A stretch of DNA of 64,000 bases from Doryteuthis pealeii (lineage: Eukaryota > Mollusca > Cephalopoda > Myopsida > Loliginidae), in NCBI GenBank assembly GCA_023376005.1, contig CM042181.1, positions 3,198,271 to 3,262,270 on the forward strand, read 5' to 3'. Every line of letters starts with the position of its first letter. Within the stretch, counting starts at the first letter, position 1. Made by a program: the position numbers and the translations under genes. The notes below the pieces were generated by a model. That model made no database searches. It was not told where the DNA came from and worked only from the letters and a program-made list of their open reading frames with translations. Below are positions 12,460-23,189 of the stretch, piece by piece.

Positions 12460-12832
12460 AAATGCATTTTTATAGTAAAAATCATTTCCAATGCATTTTT
12501 ATAGTAAAAATCATTTCCATGCATTTTAATAGTAAAAATCATTTCCAATGCATTTTTATAGTAAAAATCCAATGCATTTTTATAGTAAAAATCATTTCCA
12601 ATGCATTTTCCATTTTTATAGTAAAAATCATTTCCAATGCATTTTTTATAGTAAAAATCATTTCCAATGCATCAGCTTCATAGTAAAAATCATTTCCAAT
12701 GCATTTTTATAGTAAAAATCATTTCAATTTTCCAATGCATTTTATAGTAAAAAATCATTTCCAATGCATTTTTATAGTAAAAATCATTTGCATTTTTCAT
12801 AGTAAAAATCAATCATTTCCAATGCATTTTTA
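12460..12832 (-). repeat. 29-bp minisatellite, right arm of the foldback structure
   Basis: Same unit as 9955-10600 in opposite orientation (AATGCATTTTTATAGTAAAA, ATCATTTCC), about 13 units with indels. A plus-strand ORF here is a by-product of the repeat. 12840-13140 shows no recognisable feature. Confidence 0.9.
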
Positions 12833-13144
12833 AAATTTGTAGCAAACGACAATTTGGGTATGCCTATACTAAATTCTGTATTATATCATGTATTGTATTA
12901 TATAATTTTATTTGCTTATACAGCAATTATTGTAAACCATCTGTGGTCTGTCTTCCAGACTAAACAAAGTGTAGATAACTTTTTTTTTTTAAGTTCGGGG
13001 AAAAACTAGGGATAAAAACTTATAATAAAAATAACTGTCTGGGGATTTTGAAAGTCTTTCAAATGTCTATTTGTCCCCATCTATTTTGGGACCGAGACCT
13101 TGTGTGCAATACTAATATAGATCTCACGGGAGATGAAGAGACTA

Positions 13145-14477
13145 CACACGTGAATAAAATAAATGGGCCAAGCAAGTATTATACATTTTATTGTACAAAA
13201 AGCTAAATTAAACAAAATACAATTGAACAAAAAACAAAAACGAGTCTTATATACACAGAACAAGACATTTACTTTAATAAATGCTTAAGTATGGAATCGC
13301 TTTCCCCTTTGATTTCTTTAAAAGATTAATCCTTTTAACCATGCTCTCAACCAACTTGGAACACTGTGAAGAGGGGATGCTATTCCATTCATTTTACAGA
13401 GCTTCCCACAGTTTTTCTTTGTTCGAAAAAGTTCTTCCAGCCAATGAAAGAGATATTATGGCCCAAATATTCTTGATTGGGTTTAAATCGGGGCTTTGGC
13501 CCGGCCAAAACATCACATCAATTGAATTATCGGCAAGCCATATCTTAGTGACTTTAGCGGTGTGTGCAGGTGCATTATCTTGTTGAAAAATAATGTTATG
13601 GGATACTCCCAGCTTCTGGATACTTGAAAACAGTCCTGTTTCTAATATTCGAATGTATTCCTTTGCATTGATTGACGCCTCACATCTAATAAGTTCCCCA
13701 ACTCCTGCGGCATTAAAAGTTCCCCATACCATTATCCCTCCATTCCCGTGTTTCACTGTCGTTTTTATGCAACTTGGTGATAATCTTTCTCCGGATCTTC
13801 GAATGCAGCGTTCGGGAGCATCACTAAAAAGACAAAATCTTGATTCATCGGACCAGAAAACATTCCTAAACCATTCTGTATCTTTCTTGCCATAACACGA
13901 GACAAATGTCTTTCTATCATTGATGTTCTTCTTAGATAATAATGGCTTCTTTGCGCACCTTTTTGAAGAAAATCCCATTTCCTTCAATCGTCTAGATATT
14001 GTCATTCTAGAAATGGAATTTCCATCGCTGTTTGAATTGTTTGCTATGGTCAACATAAGTTTTCTTTCGGTCCTTCAAAACAGTCATTTTAAGCCTGTGG
14101 TCGTCCTTCACAGTGGATGCTCTAGGGCGACCAAATCCAGTTTTCCTTTTTACTGAACCTTCGATTTCGAACCTTTGACCAATTCGCTTCACAGCAGAGA
14201 GAGATGTTGTCACATTTTCTTTTTTCAAAATATCGAAAATCTGCTTGTAAGTCATATTAGACTCCCTTAATCCTGCAATTCGGTTTTTCATATCCTCACC
14301 CAGATGCGGTCTTACCTTCCTAGGACTCATATTTACCACTAAATTATTATATACTATAATAATAATGATCTGAAGAATAGGAATTTGCAGTTAAATTTCA
14401 GTAAATTCCTGAAAAATATCGAAAAATCTATTTTCTTCCTTCTTTCAATCTTGGCCCATTTTTTCTGTTCATGAGTG
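13145..14477 (-). mobile_element. Full-length Tc1-type DNA transposon, inactive
   Basis: 1333 bp flanked by TA at 13143-13144 and 14478-14479, the target duplication of Tc1/mariner transposons. The ends are 28-bp imperfect inverted repeats (13145-13172 and 14450-14477). Both end in AAATGGGCCAAG and start CACxCxTGAA. The transposase lies on the minus strand and is broken. Confidence 0.9.
13274..14339 (-). pseudogene. Tc1-type (DD34E class) transposase, broken
   Basis: The enzyme would cut and paste the element at TA sites. The N-terminal frame (14339 down to 14007) carries a helix-turn-helix (MTYKQIFDILKKENV and SLSAVKRIGQRF) and the GRPR linker motif. After a frameshift near 14007-14056 the C-terminal frame carries FWSDESRF (first Asp), IIFQQDNAPAHTA (second Asp) and GQSPDLNPIKNIW. 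The third catalytic residue, normally Glu 34 residues after the second Asp, is Lys (codon AAG). A TAA follows LWEAL at about 13394, after which the family-like tail LVESMVKRINLLK continues to a stop at 13274. One frameshift, one nonsense codon and loss of the catalytic Glu make it inactive. Total length of about 340 codons matches the family. Confidence 0.93.
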
Positions 14478-14549
14478 TACTTGGGTATATATTGGCATTC
14501 AATAACCGTCTCTCTCTTTTTCTTTATTTTTTAAATGGTTAAAATTCCA

Positions 14550-15012
14550 AATCGTCGTCAAAATTAAAAACGGAAAATTTGGCTTGGGCATAGATTTTAA
14601 TGAATTTAATCATTACTAAGGACACAATTTATGTTATAGGAAAAAAAATGGATAAAATAAAATAGACGAATGATAAGACTAGTCAGAATTAATAAACATG
14701 TACAAACCAAAAAAAAAAAGGACTCTCTATTTCAATATTACATATTATTGCCTTTCGTAAGTATGGATGATCAAAAGTGTAATAATCCTTTTTTTATGTT
14801 AATAAATTCTCGGAAAATATTTATCTCCCTTAAAAATTACTTCTCTTGTAGCCCTCTGTAGGAAAATAACGTCCAATGAAAAACGGTTAAAAGCACAACT
14901 AACGCTTAAATGTAAGTCAAAGATAACACAAATCGTGTCCTTAGTAATAATTAGATTCATTAAAACCTATGCCCAAGCCAAATTTTTCCGTTTTAATTTT
15001 GACGACGATTTG
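14550..15012. mobile_element. Foldback (MITE-like) element with about 80-bp arms
   Basis: 14550-14632 and 14931-15012 are near-perfect reverse complements (TCGTCAAAATTAAAAACGG, TTTGGCTTGGGCATAG and TTACTAAGGACACAA on the left). The 300-bp centre is AT-rich and non-coding. The right arm directly abuts a LINE fragment. Confidence 0.75.
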
Positions 15013-15180
15013 CAATTCCAGCAGATCACAGGGTGAAGCAGAAGCAATGGGAAAAATGGATAAATACCTGGACATTGCCAGAGAATTGAAAAAGCTGTGA
15101 AATATGAAAGTGATACCAATTGTAGTTGGTGCACTTGGAACAGTCCCAATAAACTTGCAAAAAATGTTGCAATTTTGTTG
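15013..15180 (+). pseudogene. LINE endonuclease-domain fragment
   Basis: Matches the C-terminal region of the LINE copies at 47-48.5 kb: CCAGCAGATCACAGGGTG, AATGGATAAATACCTGGAC, ATTGCCAGAGAATTGAAAA and GTTGGTGCACTTGGAAC. Stop codons interrupt it. Truncated on both sides. 15181-15420 contains a (GCT)n run at 15278 and nothing else recognisable. Confidence 0.75.
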
Positions 15181-15424
15181 GATATAAGGCATGGGGCAAA
15201 TGGTCACTTCTACTTATAGATTCGTTGACTAACACGTGACCCGAGAAAGATTCCTATTGTCCAATCACTGGCAGTGCTGCTGCTGCTGCTGTATTAATAG
15301 AGGCCTGATTCTAAACTTATGTCATTGACACTCGGACCATCTTGGACGACGGACTTACAAAGAATACTATAACACAGGATACTTATTGGCTTGCTTACTT
15401 ATTCACTACATCTGGAACTAAGGA

Positions 15425-15869
15425 TGGCTGCCAGATACTTAACAAAAAAGACTGAAGAAACTGGAAATCAGAGGAAGAATAAACACCACCAAGACAACTG
15501 CATTGCTGCAATCGGCTAGAATACTCAGAAGAATCCTGGAGACCAGAGGAGAATTGCTGTCACTCAGTCTCCATTGAACTACCGGCTACGGCGACTTTGA
15601 AATAAAAACAGATCACCTTATCCCAGCAAGAAGACCAGACCTAGTGTTGATAAACAAAAAGGACAAAACTTGTCAACTGGTGGACTTTGCAGTTCCAGCA
15701 GATCACAGGGTAAAGCTAAAGGAAAATTAAAAAATGGACAAATATCTGGACCTTGCCAGAGAACTGAAAAAGTTATGGAATATGAAAGTGAAAGTTATAC
15801 CAATTGTAGTTGGTGCACTTGGAACGGTCCCAAAAAATTGAACCACCGGCTACGGCATGTGTGAAAAAC

Positions 15870-15912
<43 letters not shown>
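15425..15912 (+). pseudogene. LINE 3' end pieces with (TAA)n tail
   Basis: 15455-15570 reads as the end of the ORF (GAATACTCAGAAGAATCCTG, GAGACCAGAGGAG). After a repeated CTACCGGCTACGGC junction the earlier part of the domain follows (15596-15840: ARRPDLVLINKK, QLVDFAVPADHR, DKYLDLARELKKLW). It ends with a second CACCGGCTACGGC at 15843 and (TAA)n at 15868-15912. The order is rearranged relative to the copy at 48 kb and stops are present. Confidence 0.7.
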
Positions 15913-15913
<1 letters not shown>

Positions 15914-16600
15914 CTTCAAGATTTAAGAAAAGAGCTAAATTTTCAAATGATTGCAGAGCCGAGCCCCGATATGATAGTGAGGAAAAGTTTTGGACATAGG
16001 AAGAGACTTGCTCTCTTTCAAGCCACAGCGACAGCCATTTTGAATGTTGGAAGCTCACAGACACACGAACTACGATAAGAATAAGAATACTTTGATGACG
16101 AAGAAGAAGCAATTGTGTAGAATTTTTCTGATAAGAAACAAGAAAACAATAATGGCTGCGTAATTAGGAAAAGCCAGAACAAAAAGATGAAGGCGAAAAA
16201 AAAAAAGAAAAGAAAGCAAGAATAACAATGGACGCTTAAGAGACTGGAGAAAAGAAAGATGTCGGAGAGATTAATAATAACATATTGACAGGGCCAGAAA
16301 TCAGCGGTGAGTTTTAAGTGGCCGCGGTTTTGTTCCAAGACGCCTATAAGCTTTCACTCGTGCAACCCGGAACGCAGACAACTGTCGTGATATTCAGTTC
16401 TCCGGCAAACAATTACAAGTAATATGGGAGGTTATTGATTTGAGTCGCTTCTTCTTCTTCAACCGGTTTAATGACGTCAGCCGATACGCAACATGGCGGC
16501 TGGCCAGGCGTTCCATGACCATTCAACCGAGGATTAAACAAGTAAAAAAAAATATGGAGAAATAAAGTTGAATAGAGAAAACAAAGATAGGAAACTAGTT
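15913..16600. other. No recognisable feature
   Basis: Mixed AT-rich and GC-balanced sequence with no shared repeat that I can see. A short segment at 16460-16540 is GC-richer but unidentified. Confidence 0.4.
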
Positions 16601-16890
16601 TGTTAATTAATCCAAATCGCAATTGGAAACGGTGTATATTGTATTTCATTTTATTTTTTAGTTTGTGCGTTTATTTTAGTTAGGAATTTCTAAGTTTATT
16701 CATCAAGTTTTTAATATCGTCTGCTTCAGTGAATCGGTTTTTAAGTCAGACATTTTTTTTTTTTTTTTGGTTTCTGATTTTTTTAAATATTTTATTTCTG
16801 TTTATTTATTTATTTATTTATTTACTTGGTAATTTTTTTACTATAATGAAGTAGATAAAAATAAAATCTTAATGCTTGAAATATTCTTTA
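16600..16890 (+). repeat. T-rich dispersed unit 1
   Basis: Ordered landmarks: AATCGCAATTGGAAACGG, TATTTTAGTTAGGAA, TCAAGTTTTTAATATCGTC, GCTTCAGTGAATCGG, AAGTCAGACATTTT, TTTACTTGGTAATTTTTTTA, AGATAAAAATAAAATCTTAA. The same order recurs about seven times up to 21.8 kb. Confidence 0.85.
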
Positions 16891-16896
16891 AAAATA

Positions 16897-17534
16897 CTAG
16901 CAAGAATATGCACCCTCCGGGCGCAAGTATTTATGTTTTACTGTAATGAAATATATTAAATTAGGAAGACTAATGAAACTAAATAAGAATGAAGAATAGA
17001 TGATTTGAAACAGTGGGGGTATAATCGAAAAATAGCACAACTTTGAAACTACCTCATCCATCATTTTCCACCACTCCTCTCTTTCATTGCTAAATTTTCC
17101 TAATTTTACTATTTAGTTAATTTAGAAACTAAAGAATAAAATCAAAGTTATTCTTTCTTGTTAACAGATTTCTTTTAAGATTTCGTGAAGAGATTTTTGG
17201 TCATATTCATTAAGATAAAACAAGATAATTAGAAATCAATAATACTAAACATATATTTATTAAAATCAAACTTTTAATATCAATATGCAAATTAGCCTTC
17301 CCGTTCACCCTGTAAACCGCTATTTTGTTGTATATATAAATACAATTGCATGTTAATAGTATGTAGATATGGTCAACAGTATTAATAATGTAAAACAATT
17401 TTATTAATAATTGAGGTTCTAATAAAAATAAAATCATGGAGAATGTGACATAAATACCTAATGGAATATTGACTTGAGTAGTAATATAGTTTCGGTTACA
17501 GACAGAAGAACACACAATCTCCATTATAATAAGA
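16897..17534 (-). mobile_element. Helitron-like non-autonomous element, family A copy 1 (638 bp)
   Basis: Minus strand: begins TCTTATTATAATGGAGATT right after A, then TCTGTCTGTAACCGAAACTA, ending with hairpin GCGCCCGGAGGGTGC (one imperfect pair), nine bases, then CTAG before T. These are Helitron termini. The interior is AT-rich and non-coding; an ORF at 17210-17545 is chance. The element is inserted between T-rich units 1 and 2. Its hairpin-proximal segment (about 16910-17010) is a single-copy version of the unit that is expanded at 24.3-27.1 kb. Confidence 0.75.
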
Positions 17535-17564
17535 TAGTGGAACAAAATTGAAAGGATAATACAA

Positions 17565-18690
17565 ATAGTAAATGAATTTGGAATTATTTTTCAAAAAAGT
17601 CCAATCACAATTGGAAGCATTTTTTATTCTATTTTATTTTTTACTTTATATGTCGATTTTAATTAAGAATTACTGTTTATTTTATCAAGGTTTTAATATC
17701 GTCCTCTCCAGTGAATATTTTTTTAAGTCAGACATTTTTTTCTGGTCTTTGTGGTTTTTTTTTTCTATTTTATTTCATTTCTGTTTAGTTATTTATTTAC
17801 TTGGTAGTTTTTTCCTTACCATAATGGAGTAGATAAAAATAAAATCTTAATGTGTGTGTAATAATAAATGAACACACACAGTTGCAGTTTCTTAGGAGCT
17901 TATATACTTTCAGAAGGCTAAAGATTTACACAAACGGGAGGTAATAATAAAACAGGGGATGTAACTCTCAATTTCTTATTACAGCCTGAAATATCTTTTT
18001 AAAAGACAAAGGAACAAAAATAAAAGGATAAAACAAAGATGATACACAAGTTTGTTTATTAAACAATGGAACTATTTTTCAATATAGAGAAATCACAATT
18101 GGAGGCGGTTTTTATTTTATTTTAGTTTTTACTTTGTATGTCCATTTTAGTCATGAATTACTGTTTATTTATCAAGGTTTTAATTTCGTCTGCTCCACTG
18201 AATCTTATTTTAAGTCCGACATTTTTTTTTGGGGGGGGGTATTTGATTTTTTTTTATTTCTATCTTATTTCTGTTTATTTATCTATTTATTTTTACTTAG
18301 TAATTTTTTTCTTACTATAATGGAATAGATAAAAATAAGATCTGAATACTTGAAATATTTTTTTTTTAAAGATGGAGGGACAAAAATGAAAAGAGTTAAA
18401 CAAAGATAGTATACCTGTTTGTTAATTAATCCATTGTATATTTTATTTCATTTTGTTTTTTTAGTTTCTACGTTTATTTTAGTTATGAATTATTATGCTT
18501 ATATATCAAGTTGTTAATGTCGTCTGCTTCAGTGAATCGTTTTTTTTAAGTCAGACATTTTTTTGTCTTTTTCATTTTTATTTTATTACTGTTTATTTAT
18601 TCATCTTCTTTGTTTTTTTACTTGGTAATTTGTTTCTTACAATAATGGAGCACATAAAAATAAAATCCTATGAAAGATGCGATTTAGGCA
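17565..18690 (+). repeat. T-rich dispersed units 2-4
   Basis: Three further units (17570-17860, 18060-18355, 18410-18690) with the same ordered landmarks as 16600-16890. A piece at 18690-18890 (GCACGAGGTTCGACTGATATG, GCCCGGATG) interrupts the series and is shared with 21945-22020. Confidence 0.85.
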
Positions 18691-18889
18691 CTGGACGGGC
18701 ACGAGGTTCGACTGATATGCCCGGATGTTTGGGTAATATGCCCATAAAATAACCAAAGCGAGTGGAGCGTGACGTGACAAACAGAGAAGCATTTGGCTTA
18801 CGTGAGATGGCAGTCAGAAAATATTATTTTGACGACGAAGACGGATGATTTTCAGCTGCTGGTCGAAGACTGTTGACTCAAATATCTAT

Positions 18890-19178
18890 TTTCCCCCTTC
18901 TAAATTATTCATCTTCTTTCTTTTTTACTTGGTAATTTGTTTCTTACAATGATGGAGCACATAAAAATAAAATCCTATGAAAGATTCTTAATAGTTGAAA
19001 TATGTTGTTTAAAAGTTGCAAGAATAAAAATGAAAAGAATTTTTAAAATATGGTAAATCATTTTGCTAATTAATCCATAGGACTATCAACATCGGCAAAT
19101 CGCAACTGGGAGCGGTGCCTACTTATTTCACTTTATATTTTAGTTTCTACGTTTATTTTAGTTGTGAATATCTATGTT
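18890..19178 (+). repeat. T-rich unit 5, left part, interrupted
   Basis: Runs to TTTTAGTTGTGAATATCTATGTT, then stops; the missing remainder resumes at 21165 with GTTTATATATCAAGTTTTTA. The gap is the 2-kb insertion carrying 28S rRNA. Confidence 0.75.
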
Positions 19179-19192
19179 GTCATGATATTGTC

Positions 19193-19636
19193 ATGGACGT
19201 GAGCTGGGATTAGACCGTCGTGAGACAGGTTAGTTTTATCCTACCGATCGGCACGTGTGTTACGTCGGCCATGGCCACGGCTATCCCGTCCAGTACGAGA
19301 GGAACCGCGGGATCGGAGCAACGGTTCACGTGCTCGCTCGAACGAGCGGCGGTGCCAAGCTGCCTCCGCGCGATAACGGCTGAAAGCCTCTAAGCCGGAA
19401 CCGCGACCGGTGTCGCCACGGTATTACGAAAGGCGTCTCTTTTCGTTCCGCTGGAGCCTGCCATAGCGGTCGTCTGTCGCTAGTAGCGGTGGCTGTTGCG
19501 TTCGGCGGGGCGGTTCGCCGTCTCTGTCGGGCGTGGCTTGTCGTCGTTGCATACGCGGCGGCGTGCGCGAACGGACCAACCGACTTGACATCCGCGACAG
19601 GCGGGATTTTGCCGTAGCCGTCTTGTTTCGAATATC
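19193..19636 (+). rRNA. Partial 28S rRNA, 3' end
   Basis: Contains GACGTGAGCTGGGATTAGAC, ACCGTCGTGAGACAGGTTAG and the sarcin-ricin loop AGTACGAGAGGAACC at 19292-19306, then CTGAAAGCCTCTAAG as in the 3' part of eukaryotic large-subunit rRNA, followed by a GC-rich expansion region. The extreme 3' end is poorly conserved after GACTTGACATCCGCGACAGG. It is much richer in GC than the flanks. Everything upstream of the GTGAGCTGG helix is absent, so this is a displaced fragment and not a working gene. A minus-strand ORF across it is accidental. Confidence 0.9.
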
Positions 19637-20366
19637 ATATAATAATAACAAGGGATAACTAATTATTGAAAAAAGAAAAGAAAAAAAAGTTTTAAAAATT
19701 AAGGGAAAGGTAAGAGTTGCTGCCCTTGGCCAGAAAAGGGGGTTAGTTCCCTTAGGGTTTGTTTTGATTTTAAAAAATGACCGGGAAAAATTGAGAGAAG
19801 CAGACGGTTTAGGACAGACGAGACAGAGACGAACGGAACACGAGAAGGGATAGAACGGTTTTTGGAAGTGACGGTTGAATCAGATGATTAGAAGGAAAAG
19901 ATGGATAATTAATAGTGGGAATTTTGGATTGAAAAGAAGAGAAAGAATTATTGCCAGTAAGTGATTTATTATTTATTTATCAACAAAAAGGTAAAAAAAA
20001 ATTAAAGAAACTGGAAAAGAGGTTATTATTTGAAGACGAACCGAATTGATTTGAAAGGGAAAGAAACGAAAGGAATGATTTAAGGAAACGGATTTAAAGG
20101 AAGAAAAAAGGAGGAACTTATATTGAATGAAAAAATAAGGAAAGAAAAGAAATAATAAAAAAAGAGGAACTTATGTTTTAACGAAAAAAGAAGTTGTTTT
20201 TTTTTACTGTTTTATGGACTTTTATGTATTTGCACCTGTCTATTTCATTAAAAAAAAGGTAAATAATAATTATTTTTTATAAAATGAAATAATTATTAAT
20301 CACTCACAAATTGTCTTTTTGATTAATATTTTTTTATATTTTGTTAAAAGAAAACATTCTATGTTT

Positions 20367-21061
20367 TGGTAATTTATGAGGAAGTTCGTCCAGGTCCCCT
20401 GCCTCCGAAATTGCTGCCCGGTGAACTTTCAAATAACAACCCCAACTATTGCCGCTACAGCGGTGTTACTTGAAAGAAAATAACCAACTCAAATAACAAC
20501 CCCCACTATCGTATCGGCGCCTATCTATCTATATCGTTGTGTTTATCAATCTATCTATCTATATCGTTTTGTTTATCAATCTATCTATCTATCTATATAG
20601 TTTTGTTTATCTATCTATCTATATATCGTTGTGTTTATCTATCTATCTATATCGTTTTGTTTATCTATCTATCTATTTACTTGTCGAAAATATCTATCTA
20701 TCTCAGTCTGTTCAAAACTATCTAAATAAGAAATATGACAAGTTTCGATGAATAAACAAGAATTACGACAAATTACGATAATAAGAATTACGACAAAAAA
20801 AGAAAAATTAGAATTACGACAAAAAGAGGTTGAATATTTTTTTCTTTCGAATGGAAAAAATTAATAAACAAGAATTAAGACAAAAAAGTGCCCCCCCCCC
20901 AAATAGGCACCGATACGATAGTTGGGGTTGTTATTTGAGTTGGTTGTTTTCTTTCAAGTAACACCGCTGTAGCGGCAATAGTTGGGGTTATTATTTGAAA
21001 GTTCACCGGGCAGCAATTTCGGAGGCAGGGGACCGAGACTAACTTCTTCATAAATTACCTA
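20367..21061. mobile_element. Foldback element with about 160-bp arms around (ATCT)n
   Basis: Left arm 20367-20527 and right arm 20895-21061 are reverse complements (GTAATTTATGAGGAAGTTCG, CCGAAATTGCTGCCCGGTG, CCGCTACAGCGGTGTTAC). The right arm ends TCTTCATAAATTAC. The loop holds (ATCT)n at 20520-20710 and AT-rich text with repeated GAATTACGACAAA. Confidence 0.85.
20520..20712 (+). repeat. (ATCT)n microsatellite with TCGTTTTGTTT interruptions
   Basis: Blocks of ATCT separated by ATATCGTTTTGTTT, about five times. ORFs across it are low complexity. Confidence 0.9.
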
Positions 21062-21164
21062 TGTTTTTCCCCTGAAATATTTTTCCTTGGAGAGTCAATT
21101 GCCTAATCACTTAGGATCACACGACTTGACGAAGGGTTTGAAAATAAACTGACACTTCGTGACA

Positions 21165-21820
21165 ATGTTTATATATCAAGTTTTTAATGCCGTCTGCTTC
21201 AGTGAATCTGTTCTTTTTTTTTTTTTTTTAGTCAGACATTTTTTATCTTTGTTTTTCATTTTTATTTTATTTCTGTTTATTTATTTATCTCTTTTTTTTT
21301 TTTTACTTGGTAATTTCTTTCTTACTCTAATGGATCACATATAAATAAAATTCTACGAAAGATGCTAAATGGCTGAAATATTCTTTTAAAAAAGATGGAG
21401 AAATAAAGATGAAAAGACTTAAATAAAGATGGTAAACCTGTTCGTTAATTAATTCTTGGGAAAATATATCAACATCGACAAATCGCAAATGGAAGCGATG
21501 TATATTTTATTTCCTTTTATTTTATTTTTTATTTTATACGTCGATTTTAGTTATGAATTGCCATGTTTATTCATCGAGTTTTTAATATCGTCTGCTCCAG
21601 TGAATTTCTTTTTATAAATCAGATATCTTTCTGTCTTTTTTTTTCTAATTTTTTTTGTTTATTTACTTATTTGTTTATTTACTTATAAAGAGATAAAACA
21701 TAAAATCCTAGATAAGATGCATAAAATATTTTTTTTTAAAGATGGTGAAACAAAATTGAAAGGATAAAACAAAGATAGTAAACGTGTTTATTAATTAATT
21801 CATGGAGAACGAGAGTCAGA
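21165..21820 (+). repeat. T-rich unit 5, right part, and units 6-7
   Basis: Resumes at GTTTATATATCAAGTTTTTA and continues through 21345; further units run 21470-21820 with the same landmarks as 16600-16890. Confidence 0.8.
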
Positions 21821-21829
21821 TGGCGGCAA

Positions 21830-22065
21830 TGCACGGCATCTACCGTATTCTCTGAGAAAGAGAGCAAGACGTTTTCTTGCCTGCTAGAATCGAACTCGCG
21901 TCCCCCCGAATGCAAAAAAAAAAATGAGAATTAGGCGTTGCGCAGACGCGAGGTTCGACACAGGTGCCCGGATGATTGTCCTGACCATATTAACCGAATT
22001 GTTTCTAACTCGGGTACCCCCGGATGTTGAAAGCTACGTCCATAAATAGCGGGATCAGCGCACGC
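21830..22065 (-). repeat. SINE-like segment
   Basis: On the minus strand 21890-21906 gives GCGAGTTCGATTCTAGCAGG, which fits a pol III B box (GTTCGAxTCT). The adjacent ACGCGAGGTTCGACACAGG, GCCCGGATGATTG is shared with 18700-18740. No A box is placed. Confidence 0.35.
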
Positions 22066-22429
22066 ACTTGACGTGTTACATAATTATTAGATTCCTAATA
22101 CTTATGTATAGTGGTGTAGAAACTAAAATGGCTGTTATAAGTTGCGGCCCACGGCCTTGAAGGATTGAATGACAAGGCTTGACCTCATCCTGATCCTTCC
22201 GGATACCGTGAGAATCGGTGGAGAAGACCCTCTTCCGGTTTAGATTAGAAAGAGTTTTAGTTAGATCGGCCAAAACCACGACGGTGGTAAGTCGTGTTAT
22301 GAACGATGCCGACTCAATCTGCGCAGGTAGTCTGGTGGTGATTTCAGAATAAAATATGATCTAAGTTAAATCGAAGTCTTGTGTTATTATCTAAAAACTA
22401 CCAATGAGACAGGGCTTCTGATAAAGAGA

Positions 22430-22565
22430 AATACCCAATGGAAGACCAGACATGAAGTCCCCAAGATGAAGTGCAGACGCTAGAAGAGACGCTAGAAGAA
22501 TAGAAGTAAGAAAGTAAAAAGGAAAGAGAGTATACAACAGACGGACCTACGAAGCGAAGGGAAGG
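22430..22565 (+). repeat. Fragment shared with the LINE at 56.7 kb
   Basis: GCAGACGCTAGAAGAGACG, AATAGAAGTAAGAAAGTAAA and GGAAAGAGAGTATACAACA match, in order, the reverse complement of about 56720-56830. Truncated on both sides. 22066-22430 and 22565-22770 show only a purine-rich run and nothing recognised. Confidence 0.5.
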
Positions 22566-22774
22566 GGGAAGGAAAGGAAAGGAAAGAAAGAAAGAGAGAA
22601 AGAAAGGTGAGGAAAGATTACTTTACCAGTTAACGTCGGACTTGATTGCAGCCCCCCCCCCTCAACAAAGAACTTATTTTGTTTTTATCAACAAACTCAA
22701 CATCGGCAAATCACGGGAGCGGTCTACATTTTTGGGGCCGACATTCTCTGTGTTCTGACTATCTTTTTTGCTTT

Positions 22775-22992
22775 CACTCACGTTCTTCATCACCGTTGCT
22801 CCCTGGTCCCCGCTGACCCGGAGTGGTAGTACTTGTTAGGGTCTCATCTATGGGCTAAACAGAAAAACATGAGTTTATAAAAGAAAATTGAGTATCCATT
22901 AAGAATGAATTTATTTCAAAAATTTATCGGCATTAAATGACCCACTGAGGTTTATATGCCGTAAAATAAACCAAACCAAACCAAACCACTCA
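22775..22992 (+). mobile_element. S retroposon copy, 3' part only
   Basis: Begins TTCATCACCGTTGCTCCCTG and continues GACCCGGAGTGGTAGTAC, TATCGGCATTAAATGACCC, ATATGCCGTAAAATAAACC and an ACCAA-type tail. The first 370 bp or so are missing. Confidence 0.85.
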
Positions 22993-23189
22993 CGTTCTCG
23001 CTTTGTCCTGTCCAATCAGAAAACAAAGTAAATTATTCAGACGTATCCCTTTCACGTTTGACTTATTCTGTTAGTTTTTTCTTTTTTTTTTTGGGGGGGG
23101 GAACTTTTTTTCATTATTACATTACTATTCATTATTACATTGAGTTCGGTTGGTTCATCCTCCATATAAACCCGCCCAGGGCTACGTAG

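Larger units (their letters stand above)
9955..12832. mobile_element. Large foldback structure with minisatellite arms
   Basis: Oppositely oriented minisatellites form the outer arms. Inside them 11092-11190 and 12110-12215 are imperfect reverse complements (TTTATTTCAAAACTTT against AAGTTTTGAAATAAAA, TAATGCATTA against TGCATTATAA). C-runs at 11057 and 11211 face a G-run at 11922. The centre holds one S retroposon copy. Foldback elements with satellite-like inverted termini are a known class, but I cannot assign this one to a superfamily because no coding sequence or clear target duplication is seen. Confidence 0.55.
19178..21164. mobile_element. 2-kb insertion with TGTCA...TGACA ends and a 28S rRNA fragment
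   Basis: It splits a T-rich repeat unit. ATGT stands on both sides (19174-19177 and 21165-21168), a possible 4-bp target duplication (5 bp if T is counted outside). The ends are TGTCATGA at the left and TCGTGACA at the right, so the termini are inverted repeats in TG...CA style. LTR elements and some DNA transposons have such ends. Inside are the 28S fragment, an A-rich spacer (19640-20360) and a foldback pair. No coding sequence is seen. Confidence 0.45.

Noticed and set aside
12462..12683. 73-residue ORF with FYSKNHFQCIFIVKI repeats
   Set aside because: Translation of the 29-bp minisatellite.
13281..14156. Plus-strand ORFs across the transposon
   Set aside because: Shadows of the minus-strand transposase, which has clear motifs.
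19424..19651. 75-residue minus-strand Arg-rich ORF
   Set aside because: Lies on the complement of the 28S rRNA fragment and reflects its GC content.
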